A DNA stretch of 64,000 nucleotides. Source: Nitrincola tibetensis (GTDB taxonomy: Bacteria > Pseudomonadota > Gammaproteobacteria > Pseudomonadales > Balneatricaceae). Both the position numbers and the translations under genes were made by a program. The first letter of the stretch is position 1. Every line of letters begins with the position of its first letter. The notes beneath the pieces are model-generated. The model was not told where the DNA came from. It made no database searches and was given only the letters and a program-made list of their open reading frames with translations. The stretch spans positions 312,540-376,539 of the forward strand of contig NZ_QKRX01000003.1 in NCBI RefSeq assembly GCF_003284585.1, read 5' to 3'. Shown here piece after piece: positions 7,072 to 16,299 of the stretch.

Positions 7072-10000
7072 GTGTTTGACCGACTGAGTTATTTTTTTAT
7101 TTTGCAAGAGCGTTCTGAGACGTTGGTTGCGGGTCAATATAATGGCTGGCTAGTTGTGCTGTCTTTATTGATCGCGACGGGTGCTTCCATGATGGCATTT
7201 CGTGTAGCAGGTTTTGCTAAGCGCGAAAGTGATCCTTGGGCACGCCAGCGTTTTCTAATGATTGGAGCTTTTGCATTAGGCGGTGGAATTTGGTCGATGC
7301 ATTTTGTTGGGATGCTCGCATTTGAGCTGCCTGCCGAGGTTCACTATCATGGTTTTACGACGCTGCTATCGGCACTTCCTGGTTTTTTTGCCTCTTGGGT
7401 AGCGCTGGATTTATTGGCACGTGATCAAGTCAGTAAGCGCCTATTGCTATACGGCGGACTGCTTGTAGGCAGTGGCATTGGGCTTATGCACTACACTGGC
7501 ATGGAAGCGATGCGGACTGAATTGCAATTAGGTTATGACCCATATTGGTTCGCAGCCTCCATTGTGATTGCCGTACTTTTGGCTGTCCTTGCACTTTGGG
7601 TCCGCTTTGGTTTAGCGCGTATCACCAAAATGCCCTTTATGGCTCGTTTATCCATTAGTGGTTTAACTATGGGCTGTGCCATTGCTGGTATGCATTATAC
7701 GGCCATGATGGCGGCACGCTTTGTAGGCGAGTCCCATACCCCAGCCTCACATGGCTTAACGGATCATATCGAGCTGGCGCTGTTAATCACCTTGGTCACG
7801 ATTCTGATCAGTGGTGCTGTCTTCGGAACAGTATTGCTGATGCGCTATAAGACGCTGTATTGGCAAGGAAAGGAAACAGCAGCACGTTTATCCGCTATTT
7901 TTGATACGGCAGTTGACGGCATCATTACCATTGACCCTGTCGGTAAAATTAGTGCATTTAATCCTTCTGCCGAACGAATCTTAGGCTGGAAAGCCGTTGA
8001 TGTTTTAGGTAAAAACATTAAATCCCTAATGCCTGAGGTACATGCGCGCCATCATGACCGGTATTTAAAAGATTACTTGAAAACAGGGCATGCGAGTATC
8101 ATCGGCGTTGGCCGCGAAGTTGAGGCCTTACACAAAGATGGACATCTCGTCCCTATCCGATTAGCGATAGGTGAGACACAAGTACAAGACCAAAAGCTCT
8201 TCGTTGGCTTTATTACAGATTTGACGCAGCGTCGTGCCATTGAGCAAGCATTGTTGCAACGAGAGCATCAGTACCGAACCTTGATTAATAATATGCCGGG
8301 CGTGACGTTTCGTTGTCGTTATGATGAACATTGGACTGTCTTATTTGTTAGTGAGCAAATCAAAGAGTTAGTCGGTTGGTCCTCGCAGGAGTTTATGGAT
8401 GCAAAAATTACGTTGGCTGCCTTGGTTCACTGCGATGATGTTGAGCATACTTGGAACGCCGTCTCTAACTCGATTCTAGATGATAAACCTTGGGCAGTTG
8501 AGTATCGGTTTGTACACCGTGATGGCAGTATCCGTTGGGTTTCAGAAAGTGCATCGGGCGTTCGTGATGAGCAAGGAGAGCTTGTATGGATAGATGGTGT
8601 CATCATTGATGTCACAGAGTCTAAACGCCAAAATGCAATCTTAGATGGGGTCTTATCGGCCGTGAATAAGGCCGTTGCAGTGTGTGAATATAACGAAAAA
8701 GGGCGTATCCAGCGGGTAAATGATAACTTTTTAGCCTTAACAGGCTATACAAAAGAGGAATTGTTGTCTCAGCCATATACTCTGCTTAATGATCATAATG
8801 AAAGTCAATTTAACTGGGATGAGTTGATAGAGCAAGGCCTCTTAGAAGGCGAGTATCATCGAGTTAGAAAAGACAAAAAGCCATTATGGGTGCGCTCATC
8901 CTTTCGTGTGATCCAAGATATCGATCATGGGCACGCTCGTGTCATAGAGCTCGCAACGGATTTGACTGAACGCAAAGATATGGAAATACGTTTACGCCAA
9001 TCAAAAGAAAAGGCGGAGTTCGCCGCGCAAGTAAAAACGAATTTCTTAGCCAATATGAGTCACGAGATACGAACACCCATGAATGCCATTATTGGGTTTA
9101 CCGATTTGCTGCTCGATACACCTTTACAGCCGACTCAGCAACGCCACTTAACGACCGTCAGAAGATCTGCCCAGTCCTTGTTATCACTTCTGAATGATAT
9201 TCTTGACACGGCAAAATTAGAACAGGGTGCGGTTATCTTGGAGTCCATTGATTTTTCGTTACGGGATGTGTGTGATCAAGTGCTGGCAACGCTTGGGCTC
9301 TCAGCCTATAAAAAGGATCTTGAACTCATATGCGATTACCCTGAAGATCAGCCCACTTGGTTTAAAGGGGATCCGTTACGGATTCAACAGGTATTAATTA
9401 ATTTGGTCGGGAATGCCATTAAGTTTACCCATCAAGGACGTGTTCTCGTATCGGTCAGGTATCAAAACGATCTCCTATCGATTAATGTACTTGATACAGG
9501 CGTGGGTATTGCCGCTGATCGTCTAGACGCTATTTTTGATCCCTTTTCGCAAGAGGATGCATCCACTACCCGTAAATATGGAGGGACAGGCCTTGGAACC
9601 AGTATTTCAAAACAATTGGTTGAGGCGATGAAAGGACATATAGGAGTCGAAAGTGAACTTGGTAAGGGCTCTTGTTTCGCGATAGGTTTGCCACTCCCCT
9701 TGGGGAAAAAGCTTACCTCCTCACGGATACGAGCAAGCCAAGCACAACTGCCTAAGTTACGGATTTTGATCGCCGATGATGTACCGCAAAATCTTGAACT
9801 CTTGGCTCTGAACTTTGAGAAGGAGCAGCATCAGCTTCAGTTAGTCACGAATGGCTATGAAGCGGTTTTGGCCTTTAAAGAGCATCTGTTTGATTTAGTA
9901 CTGATGGATGTGCAAATGCCTGAAATGGATGGATATGATGCGACGCGAAAAATCCGCGAATGGGAAAGTGCTCATCAGCAATTGCCGACACCCATTATTG

Positions 10001-10779
10001 CGCTAACGGCCAATGTATTAGAGCAAGATCGATTAAATGCGGAAAGTGCGGGTATGTCAGGTTTTGCAATCAAACCGTTGAATATGCTGGCTTTACGTGA
10101 GGAAATTGTGCGTGTGTTGCAGTTGGAGATGTCTCAGGCTGAACCATCATCCGATGGACGTTTGGCACTCGATGCTGATGAATTAAGAAATGCAGATGTA
10201 ATTGATTATGGACAGGGAGTGGCGCTCTGGGGATCTAAACATACGCTGCATGATGTGATTAGGCGCTTTTTGGCGCAGAATAAAGGGATGATTAACTCTT
10301 TGACGAGTCTAAATCCCGCTGATTTGTTGGATCAGGCACATCGCTTGAAGGGGGCAGCGGGTAATTTAGCGTTAAAATCACTAGCCCAAGCGGCAGATAT
10401 TTTAGAAAAAGCCTTAAAACAGAGGGCATCAAACCATCATTTTGATGAAGAAATACATGCCCTAACTTTGGCTTTTAAGGAAGTTTATGATCTTTTTGAT
10501 AGGTTGCCCAATGGCAAGATTTTTGAAAGTAAGATCGAGCTCAATACAAACTCCTTAAAACACGCAAATGCTCTGATTGAGCAGATGCTTGGAAGACTGG
10601 CTAAGGGTGAGTTACCCGATGACTGCCTAGATGCTTTGGCAGAATGCTTAGGCAGTCAGGCAGTGCTCGCTTTGACGGACTGTTTAGAGGATTTTGATTT
10701 TGAGTGTGCGCAATCTGCTTTGATTGCTTTGCAAAGCAGTCTGGATTCAAATCAGGAGGGGATAAGGATTCATGAGTAG
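7072..10779 (+). CDS. MHYT-PAS hybrid sensor histidine kinase
   Basis: A 1235-residue membrane sensor starting at GTG. The N-terminal region (about 20-255) holds seven membrane segments with three MHYT-type motifs (SMHFVGM, LMHYTGM, GMHYTAM), proposed to bind copper and sense diatomic gases. Then come PAS domains at roughly 265-390, 400-515 and 525-640. HisKA follows with the phospho-acceptor H664 in MSHEIRTPMNA, then HATPase (NLVGNAIKF, DTGVGI, GGTGLGT). A receiver domain has D946 in LMDVQMPEMDG, and an Hpt domain has H1090 in AHRLKGAAGN. All phosphorelay residues are present. It overlaps the next gene, an HD-GYP regulator, by 8 nt, so that protein is the likely output. Confidence 0.92.
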   Translation: MFDRLSYFFILQERSETLVAGQYNGWLVVLSLLIATGASMMAFRVAGFAKRESDPWARQRFLMIGAFALGGGIWSMHFVGMLAFELPAEVHYHGFTTLLSALPGFFASWVALDLLARDQVSKRLLLYGGLLVGSGIGLMHYTGMEAMRTELQLGYDPYWFAASIVIAVLLAVLALWVRFGLARITKMPFMARLSISGLTMGCAIAGMHYTAMMAARFVGESHTPASHGLTDHIELALLITLVTILISGAVFGTVLLMRYKTLYWQGKETAARLSAIFDTAVDGIITIDPVGKISAFNPSAERILGWKAVDVLGKNIKSLMPEVHARHHDRYLKDYLKTGHASIIGVGREVEALHKDGHLVPIRLAIGETQVQDQKLFVGFITDLTQRRAIEQALLQREHQYRTLINNMPGVTFRCRYDEHWTVLFVSEQIKELVGWSSQEFMDAKITLAALVHCDDVEHTWNAVSNSILDDKPWAVEYRFVHRDGSIRWVSESASGVRDEQGELVWIDGVIIDVTESKRQNAILDGVLSAVNKAVAVCEYNEKGRIQRVNDNFLALTGYTKEELLSQPYTLLNDHNESQFNWDELIEQGLLEGEYHRVRKDKKPLWVRSSFRVIQDIDHGHARVIELATDLTERKDMEIRLRQSKEKAEFAAQVKTNFLANMSHEIRTPMNAIIGFTDLLLDTPLQPTQQRHLTTVRRSAQSLLSLLNDILDTAKLEQGAVILESIDFSLRDVCDQVLATLGLSAYKKDLELICDYPEDQPTWFKGDPLRIQQVLINLVGNAIKFTHQGRVLVSVRYQNDLLSINVLDTGVGIAADRLDAIFDPFSQEDASTTRKYGGTGLGTSISKQLVEAMKGHIGVESELGKGSCFAIGLPLPLGKKLTSSRIRASQAQLPKLRILIADDVPQNLELLALNFEKEQHQLQLVTNGYEAVLAFKEHLFDLVLMDVQMPEMDGYDATRKIREWESAHQQLPTPIIALTANVLEQDRLNAESAGMSGFAIKPLNMLALREEIVRVLQLEMSQAEPSSDGRLALDADELRNADVIDYGQGVALWGSKHTLHDVIRRFLAQNKGMINSLTSLNPADLLDQAHRLKGAAGNLALKSLAQAADILEKALKQRASNHHFDEEIHALTLAFKEVYDLFDRLPNGKIFESKIELNTNSLKHANALIEQMLGRLAKGELPDDCLDALAECLGSQAVLALTDCLEDFDFECAQSALIALQSSLDSNQEGIRIHE

Positions 10780-11767
10780 TACCGATGTTCGCCCTAAACT
10801 TTTGCTCGTCGACGATGAGCCGACGAATCTACAAGTGCTTCGTCATATTCTACAGGACGAATACCGCTTGGTATTTGCGCGTGATGGCCAAAAAGCCATT
10901 AGCTTAGCAAGGGAGCAGAAGCCAGACCTGATCCTACTTGATATTATGATGCCAGATTTGGATGGGCTAGACGTTTGTCGTTGCTTGAAGTCTGAACATT
11001 CAACACGCTCAATACCAGTCATTTTTGTAACCGCTTTATCGGATGTCGATGATGAAGCGGTAGGGTTTGAAGTTGGGGGCGTTGACTATATTACTAAGCC
11101 TGTGAACGCTGCGGTGGTGAAAGCTCGAGTAAAAACGCATCTGAATCTAGTGCATCTGGATGAAATCCGCGAAACACGTCTGGCTATCGTGCAAAGACTC
11201 GGTCGAGCGTCGGAATACAAGGACAATGAAACAGGCATGCATGTGATTCGGATGAGTCATTACTCGCGAATCATTGCACGTGCTGCCGGGTTTAGTGAGC
11301 ATGAGGCCGATGATTTATTGAATGCGGCCCCTATGCATGATGTTGGAAAAATAGGCATACCTGATTCGATTATTCGTAAGCCTGGTAAACTGGATGCAGA
11401 CGAATGGCGCGAAATGCAGCGACATGCTGAAATAGGCGCCGAAATCATTGGGCATGATGCTTCTTCTTTGCTGCAAATGGCACGTCGTATTGCACTGTAT
11501 CATCATGAAAAGTGGGACGGTAGCGGCTATCCAGAAGGGCTTAAAGGTGAGGCAATTCCAATTGAAGCTCGTATTGTTGCCATTGCGGATGTCTTTGATG
11601 CCTTAACCAGTGTCAGGCCGTATAAAAAGGCCTGGACCGTTGATGATGCCGTCAACTTGATCGTTTCCGAAAGTGGAAAGCACTTTGATCCAACCCTAGT
11701 GAGTGTGTTTGTTCAAGAGATTCCAGCGATCCTTGAGATCAAAGCTCGCTGGGTCGAAACAGAATAA
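10772..11767 (+). CDS. Response regulator with HD-GYP cyclic-di-GMP phosphodiesterase domain
   Basis: Residues 1-125 form a receiver (LLVDDEPTN, phospho-acceptor Asp in LILLDIMMPDLDG, conserved TK in YITKPVN). The rest is an HD-GYP domain: MHDVGKIGIPD contains the HD pair, HHEKWDGSGYPEGLKG the HHExxDGxGYP signature, and IADVFDALTS the final ligand. It should hydrolyse cyclic-di-GMP to GMP when phosphorylated, like RpfG. The start overlaps the upstream hybrid kinase by 8 nt, and AGGAGG precedes it, indicating translational coupling. It converges on nasA with only 6 bp between the stop codons and no visible terminator. Confidence 0.93.
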   Translation: MSSTDVRPKLLLVDDEPTNLQVLRHILQDEYRLVFARDGQKAISLAREQKPDLILLDIMMPDLDGLDVCRCLKSEHSTRSIPVIFVTALSDVDDEAVGFEVGGVDYITKPVNAAVVKARVKTHLNLVHLDEIRETRLAIVQRLGRASEYKDNETGMHVIRMSHYSRIIARAAGFSEHEADDLLNAAPMHDVGKIGIPDSIIRKPGKLDADEWREMQRHAEIGAEIIGHDASSLLQMARRIALYHHEKWDGSGYPEGLKGEAIPIEARIVAIADVFDALTSVRPYKKAWTVDDAVNLIVSESGKHFDPTLVSVFVQEIPAILEIKARWVETE

Positions 11768-11773
11768 CGTTGG

Positions 11774-14425
11774 TTATACACTTTGTTCTTCAATTTTGAG
11801 CGTCACAATCTCCTCAGCCAAGAGTGATGAGAGTTCGGGAATACAAGAGCCACAGCCAGTACCGCAAGCCAGTTTTTCTTTGAGTGAATCCACTGTATGG
11901 CAGCCCTTTTCAATGGCTGCTTTAATTGATGCCTCGGTCACTTGGTGGCAACTACAGATGATTTGTGTTGCTTGAGCTCCTTGCTGTGAATTGAGCAACC
12001 TATTGCGCTGAGCTGGCGTTAACGCAGGTTTCGAAAAGAGCATATCCACCGATGTTGGATCTGATTGAATCGGGCTTGGACTTATCAATAACACCCAATG
12101 CAAGCGATCCTGATCGAAGGCCATAGCCCTCATCTCGCCCGAGGAGGTTTGCACCCAACTGTCGGGGGCTTGACCCAAGTGCTGACGACACCACTCCATC
12201 CATGAGTTAGGTTGTTCTGTGTCAGCTAGCAGAAACTGTGTTGAGTGGCGCATTGGAATCTTGGTCCAATAGCCTCTGAGACTTAATTCTGTGTGGTCTT
12301 TAATCAGTAACTGAGCGTGCCATTGTGCGGGATAGGCGCGAAGAGCGACGGCTCCCTGCTTGGATTCGGGTTGGCCAGATACGGGGTCACAAAAGCCTTC
12401 AAGTAGCGCATTGCAATAGCCATCACCACTGAATTGTTGGTTCCAGTGCATGGGAATAAATACTTCACCTTTTCGTTGCGCTGCGCTGATTCTAACACGA
12501 CCAATATAGCGACCTTGGTGATTGCTTAATTCAGCCAAGTCTTGATCATATAAATTGTGATGCTTTGCATCCTCTGGGTGAAGGTCTAAAAAGGGCTCTG
12601 CACGATGATTAAACAATCTGGCAGCTCGTCCCGTACGAGTCATGGTGTGCCACTGATCGCGAATTCGTCCAGTGTTGAGTTGATAGGGCCACTGAGCCGA
12701 TGGAAGGGTTTTTGGAGCTTTTGTCTCAGTGGCAATAAATTGCGCCCTTCCTGAGGGGGTAGAAAACTGGCCGTCGTCAAAGAGCCGTTTGCGTCCATAC
12801 GGAAATTGTTGATTGATCGGCCACTGAACAGGTTGAAGTTGATCGTATTCTTGTTGAGACAAGTGGCTAAGTCCGCTGATATCAAAGCTCCTTTGCCCAT
12901 GGTTTTCAAACCCGGACAAAGCCGCATGCTCAGCAAAAACTTGAGCGGGGTGGGTAAAGTTAAATCCTTCTTCAAATCCCAGTGCTTTGGCAACATCGCA
13001 GATGATTTCCCAATCATGGCGTGCCTCGCCTGGCGCTTTAATCAACCCTTTTTGCCTTGAAATTCGTCGTTCGGAGTTAGTGACTGTGCCATTTTTCTCA
13101 CCCCAAGTGCTGCTTGGCAGCTGAATATCGGCAAATGTTAGCGTATCCGTCTCAGACATGGCTTCTGAAACAATAACGCAATCACAACGCTTTAAGGCTC
13201 GACGGATCAATGCAGTGTTGGGTAAGCTGACCAAGGGGTTGGTGGCCATGATCCATAAAACTTTAATTTCGCCACGGTCAATCGCTTGAAAGAGGTCCAA
13301 GGCTTTATGGCCGGGTTGCTGTGCCATACTAGGGGCATTCCAGAAGTCTTGAACTCTGTTGATTGCTTCGGGGGAAAACTCCATATGTGCGGCCAATTGG
13401 TTGGCAAGGCCACCGACTTCGCGCCCTCCCATGGCATTGGGCTGGCCCGTTAATGAAAAGGGAGAGCTTCCCGGCTTGCCTATCCGTCCTGTGGCCAGGT
13501 GGCAATTGATGAGGCTATTCACTTTATCTGTCCCGGAGCTGGATTGATTGACACCTTGAGAAAAGAGCGTGAGTGTGCGCGGTGTTTTGGTAAACCAATC
13601 AAAAAAAGTGTCTAGGTCCGCTAATGGAACATCGGTTAAGGTGGCCGCTGTTTTCAAATCGGGGATGTCTTGGTGCGCAATCGCAACTGCCCTTTTAAAT
13701 CCTTCGGTGTGCTGGTCAATAAATGGCTGGTCGAGGGCGCCTGAGTGACTAAGATGGACGAGAAGGGCATTAAAAAGAGCGACGTCTGAGCCGGGTTTAA
13801 TGGCTAAATGCAAATCTGCCAGCTCGCAGGTTGCCGTTGCGCGAGGATCGATGACAACGACTTTAACCTGCGGGCGCTGAATTTTGGTTGCTTGAATTCG
13901 TTGAAATAAAATTGGGTGATTCCAGGCTGCATTGGAACCAACCAGAATAATCAGATCAGCCAGTTCAATATCTTCGTAGCAACCAGGAACCGAATCAGAA
14001 CCAAATGCTCGTTTATGCCCTGCAACGGTTGATGCCATGCATAAGCGCGAGTTGGTGTCGACATGAGACGAGCCTAAGAAACCTTTCATCAGTTTATTGG
14101 CAACGTAATAATCCTCTGTGAGCAGCTGCCCCGATAAGTACATTGCGATACTGCCAGGGCCATGGTTTTCTAAGCTATGGCGAATTCGGGATGAGACCGC
14201 TTTAATCGCGTCAGACCAGTGCACGTTTTGGCCATCTACGCGTGGCAGTAGTAATCGTTGCTCAGTTTGGGTGGTTTCATGAAGCGTTGAGCCTTTGATA
14301 CACAGCCGCCCGAAGTTAGCGGGGTGTTGGCTATCGCCTGAGACTGCAATGATTCGTTGATCCGACAGTTCTGCGGTTACACCGCACCCTACACCACAAT
14401 ACGGGCAAGTTGTGTTTTGTTTCAT
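11774..14425 (-). CDS. nasA: Assimilatory nitrate reductase, catalytic subunit
   Basis: Reduces nitrate to nitrite in the cytoplasm. The N terminus, CPYCGVGCG plus a further Cys in RLCIKG, binds a [4Fe-4S] cluster. The body is a molybdopterin oxidoreductase (SRLCMASTVAGHKRAFG, NAMGGREVGGLANQLAAHM, MATNPLVSLPN) with a C-terminal molydopterin-dinucleotide-binding domain. The last 60 residues form a BFD-like [2Fe-2S] domain (ICSCHQVTE, CGTGCGSC), as in Klebsiella NasA. There is no Tat signal, which argues against a periplasmic Nap. The ATG at 14425 is preferred over a GTG 6 nt upstream because GGATGAG is better spaced. No NasC-type FAD reductase or ferredoxin gene is adjacent, so the electron donor is not encoded here. 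Confidence 0.95.
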   Translation of the reverse strand: MKQNTTCPYCGVGCGVTAELSDQRIIAVSGDSQHPANFGRLCIKGSTLHETTQTEQRLLLPRVDGQNVHWSDAIKAVSSRIRHSLENHGPGSIAMYLSGQLLTEDYYVANKLMKGFLGSSHVDTNSRLCMASTVAGHKRAFGSDSVPGCYEDIELADLIILVGSNAAWNHPILFQRIQATKIQRPQVKVVVIDPRATATCELADLHLAIKPGSDVALFNALLVHLSHSGALDQPFIDQHTEGFKRAVAIAHQDIPDLKTAATLTDVPLADLDTFFDWFTKTPRTLTLFSQGVNQSSSGTDKVNSLINCHLATGRIGKPGSSPFSLTGQPNAMGGREVGGLANQLAAHMEFSPEAINRVQDFWNAPSMAQQPGHKALDLFQAIDRGEIKVLWIMATNPLVSLPNTALIRRALKRCDCVIVSEAMSETDTLTFADIQLPSSTWGEKNGTVTNSERRISRQKGLIKAPGEARHDWEIICDVAKALGFEEGFNFTHPAQVFAEHAALSGFENHGQRSFDISGLSHLSQQEYDQLQPVQWPINQQFPYGRKRLFDDGQFSTPSGRAQFIATETKAPKTLPSAQWPYQLNTGRIRDQWHTMTRTGRAARLFNHRAEPFLDLHPEDAKHHNLYDQDLAELSNHQGRYIGRVRISAAQRKGEVFIPMHWNQQFSGDGYCNALLEGFCDPVSGQPESKQGAVALRAYPAQWHAQLLIKDHTELSLRGYWTKIPMRHSTQFLLADTEQPNSWMEWCRQHLGQAPDSWVQTSSGEMRAMAFDQDRLHWVLLISPSPIQSDPTSVDMLFSKPALTPAQRNRLLNSQQGAQATQIICSCHQVTEASIKAAIEKGCHTVDSLKEKLACGTGCGSCIPELSSLLAEEIVTLKIEEQSV

Positions 14426-14437
14426 AGTCACTCATCC

Positions 14438-14487
14438 AAAAAAAAAGCCCATTGCTTCACACACCAATCATGTGCAAAGAAATGGGC
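14438..14487 (-). terminator. Conditional leader terminator of nasA
   Basis: On the minus strand the arms GCCCATT and AATGGGC flank a 26-nt loop and are followed by nine T residues, ending about 13 nt before the nasA ATG. The 5' arm is shared with the P2 hairpin at 14485-14496. Confidence 0.85.
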
Positions 14488-14516
14488 AGCATTGCCGATC
14501 TGGTCCATCAACCAGA
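14485..14516 (-). promoter_or_regulatory. ANTAR-type antiterminator hairpins in nasA leader
   Basis: On the minus strand P1 (14516-14499) is TCTGGT-TGATGG-ACCAGA, a 6-bp stem with a hexaloop. Two nt later P2 (14496-14485) is GGC-AATGCT-GCC, whose hexaloop has A1 and G4; it occupies the start of the terminator's 5' arm. NasR binding would favour P2 and so block termination. Confidence 0.75.
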
Positions 14517-14539
14517 CGAGAAGATTCATAATTTGTTTA

Positions 14540-14555
14540 AGCAATAGATATGCCA
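14540..14555 (-). promoter_or_regulatory. Sigma-54 promoter of nasA
   Basis: The minus strand TGGCATATCTATTGCT has the GG-N10-GC spacing and a TTGC -12 element. The predicted start near 14529 is 13 nt before the P1 hairpin. The 398-bp gap between nasA and nasR is taken up by this promoter, the leader and the NtrC-like sites listed separately. Confidence 0.8.
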
Positions 14556-14621
14556 TGCTGGATGATATTCAAGCGTTAGGGTGCTGACAGTGGATAACGG
14601 AGGGTGTCAATAAAAGAATAT

Positions 14622-14669
14622 TGCAACAAATTGGTGCGAAACGGGCGCGCGTTGCGTTAAATTGGTTTC
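14622..14669. promoter_or_regulatory. NtrC-like binding sites upstream of nasA
   Basis: TGCAACAAATTGGTGCG at 14622-14638 matches the NtrC consensus TGCACCAAAATGGTGCA at 14 of 17 positions. A weaker copy, TGCGTTAAATTGGTTTC, begins 31 bp further on, about three helical turns. The strong site lies near -93 to -109 of the nasA start, a normal enhancer distance. Confidence 0.65.
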
Positions 14670-14823
14670 TCAGTTGTGACGAATACAGCACAAAAGCGTT
14701 TGATGTTGGATTAAATCTGTTAAATTGCAGGGGAAAGGACATCCTGCGCCCCGAGTGCTATACGATGGTATAAATTTTGCGTTTTTATTGATGTGATGTA
14801 AGACCTATCAACCGGAGATTTCT

Positions 14824-16104
14824 ATGCCTGCATGCCGTGCCGAAGATTTTTTATTGGCGTCTAAGCGCTGCGAGATATCCAATCTGCAACAACTCTTGAT
14901 GACGGGCGAGCTGGTGAAGTCTATCAGTCAGTTGGTTCATACTCTGCAGCGTGAACGGGGTTTGTCGAATGTCTATATCGCATCATCAGGCCAACGCTTT
15001 GGCCCTCAGCGCTTAGCTCAAATTGAGCAGGGCGAACATCTCGAAACAGAGCTTAAGGCAGGGTTGGCGTCGATTAACCTTGATGCCTGCCATTTATCAG
15101 GTAGCGTGAGGCTGTATACGCGTATCGCTTACGTCGTTCATGGTCTGAATAGCTTGCCATCCATTCGTCAAAAAGCCTTGAGCCTTCAAATAAGTGTCAA
15201 AGAATTAACAGGTTTAATGAGTCGCTTGATTGCAGGGCTGTTATCGGTTGTCTTTGAGGCCGCTGATACCGCCACAGATCCCGATATTACCCGTGCTTTG
15301 GTGGCGATGTTCAATTTTATGCAAGGCAAGGAGTTAGCAGGGCAAGAACGTGCTTGGGGAGCCAGTGGTTTTGCAGCGGGTCATTTCGAGCTTGAGGATC
15401 AGCAAAAACTCCACGATTTAATCGATGCGCAATCCAGATGCTTTGAAGTGTTCACCGAGTTTAGCAGCGAGTCGCCTTTAATAAGTTGGCAGGCATTGCA
15501 ATCAGACCCCTGCTCAGATGAATTGATCCGTTTACGGCAACTGGTTGCACGATCAGAAGAGGGGCAGGCTATTCCCTCAGCCTTCAGTGAAATTTGGTAT
15601 GACGTCGCAACCTGCCGCATCGATGCCATGAGAGCGATAGAAAGCTTGCTGGCAGCTGATTTATTGGAGTTGTGTCAAACCAAATTAAAAGCAGCAGAGC
15701 AGGACTTACAAAACCATCGACGGCTGTTGGACGATTTAGCAAGGGAAGATGATGTAGGCTCGTCTTCATTAAGCTATTTAACGGATTCTTTGCATGCATA
15801 TGAGCAGGATTTATCTATCACACCCAGGCGTTCCGTCTACGAGTTACTCAAAGCTCAATCAATGCGCTTACAATTAGTGAACGATGAGTTGCAACAAGCA
15901 CGGCAAGCGCTGACTGAACGCAAAACTCTAGAGCGTGCGAAAGGGTTGCTGATGGAGTATCAAGGACTCTCTGAAGAAGCCGCTTATCGACAAATACGTC
16001 AAGCGGCAATGGAGCAAAACCTCCGTGTGATAGACATTGCTGATACGATCATCAAGCGCACTCAGGCGATTATTGGAAAAAATGACCGCCGTGTTTTGTT
16101 TTGA
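14824..16104 (+). CDS. nasR: Nitrate/nitrite-responsive transcription antiterminator (NIT-ANTAR)
   Basis: Residues from about 30 to 300 match the all-helical NIT sensor (HTLQRERGLSNVYIASSG, FNFMQGKELAGQERAWGASG). The last 60 or so residues are an ANTAR RNA-binding domain (ERAKGLLMEYQGLSEEAAY, QIRQAAMEQNLRVIDIADTI). This is the architecture of Klebsiella NasR, which binds nitrate or nitrite and prevents termination in the nasF leader. Three matching leaders (cobA, nasA, nrtA) lie in this window. GGAG is 6 nt before the ATG. The gene is transcribed away from nasA and towards nrtA and has no such leader itself. Confidence 0.92.
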   Translation: MPACRAEDFLLASKRCEISNLQQLLMTGELVKSISQLVHTLQRERGLSNVYIASSGQRFGPQRLAQIEQGEHLETELKAGLASINLDACHLSGSVRLYTRIAYVVHGLNSLPSIRQKALSLQISVKELTGLMSRLIAGLLSVVFEAADTATDPDITRALVAMFNFMQGKELAGQERAWGASGFAAGHFELEDQQKLHDLIDAQSRCFEVFTEFSSESPLISWQALQSDPCSDELIRLRQLVARSEEGQAIPSAFSEIWYDVATCRIDAMRAIESLLAADLLELCQTKLKAAEQDLQNHRRLLDDLAREDDVGSSSLSYLTDSLHAYEQDLSITPRRSVYELLKAQSMRLQLVNDELQQARQALTERKTLERAKGLLMEYQGLSEEAAYRQIRQAAMEQNLRVIDIADTIIKRTQAIIGKNDRRVLF

Positions 16105-16212
16105 ATGAATTCAGTGCACCTTGCCCAATCTCGGGGCAAAAAATTTCTACATATACCTATGTTTTCTACAATATTTTATATAGTTAATTGATTTTAATGA
16201 TATAAATAAAGT

Positions 16213-16229
16213 TGGCATGAAATAAGCAT
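16213..16229 (+). promoter_or_regulatory. Sigma-54 promoter of the nrt-nir operon
   Basis: TGGCATGAAATAAGCAT has GG and GC 10 nt apart; the -12 element is AAGC rather than TTGC, so it is slightly weaker than those of cobA and nasA. The predicted start near 16239 lies 18 nt before P1. An NtrC half-site, TGCACC, is at 16115-16120. Confidence 0.72.
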
Positions 16230-16256
16230 CCTAATTCAGTAGACATTATATATCGG

Positions 16257-16299
16257 ATCACAAACCTGTTTGTGGTCACTGAATCGGACAACGGCGTCC
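16257..16299 (+). promoter_or_regulatory. ANTAR-type antiterminator hairpins in nrtA leader
   Basis: P1 (16257-16276) is ATCACAA-ACCTGT-TTGTGGT, a 7-bp stem with one G-T pair and a hexaloop. P2 (16286-16299) is GGAC-AACGGC-GTCC, with A1 and G4 in its hexaloop. P2 fully overlaps the 5' arm of the following terminator (AACGGCGTC), so only one can form. This is the clearest of the three copies. Confidence 0.8.

Noticed and set aside
12640-13017. 125-residue same-strand frame inside nasA
   Set aside because: Alternative frame within a well-conserved molybdoenzyme; composition is unlike a protein and it has no start context.
11774-14425. Periplasmic (Nap-type) nitrate reductase
   Set aside because: There is no Tat signal, a C-terminal BFD [2Fe-2S] domain is present, and the context is nrt/nirBD/NasR, so the assimilatory NasA is the better call.
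16121-16139. Hairpin TTGCCC/GGGGCAA after nasR
   Set aside because: Considered as a terminator, but no T run follows; it is AAAAAATTTCT. It may still be a weak structure or part of upstream regulation of nrtA.
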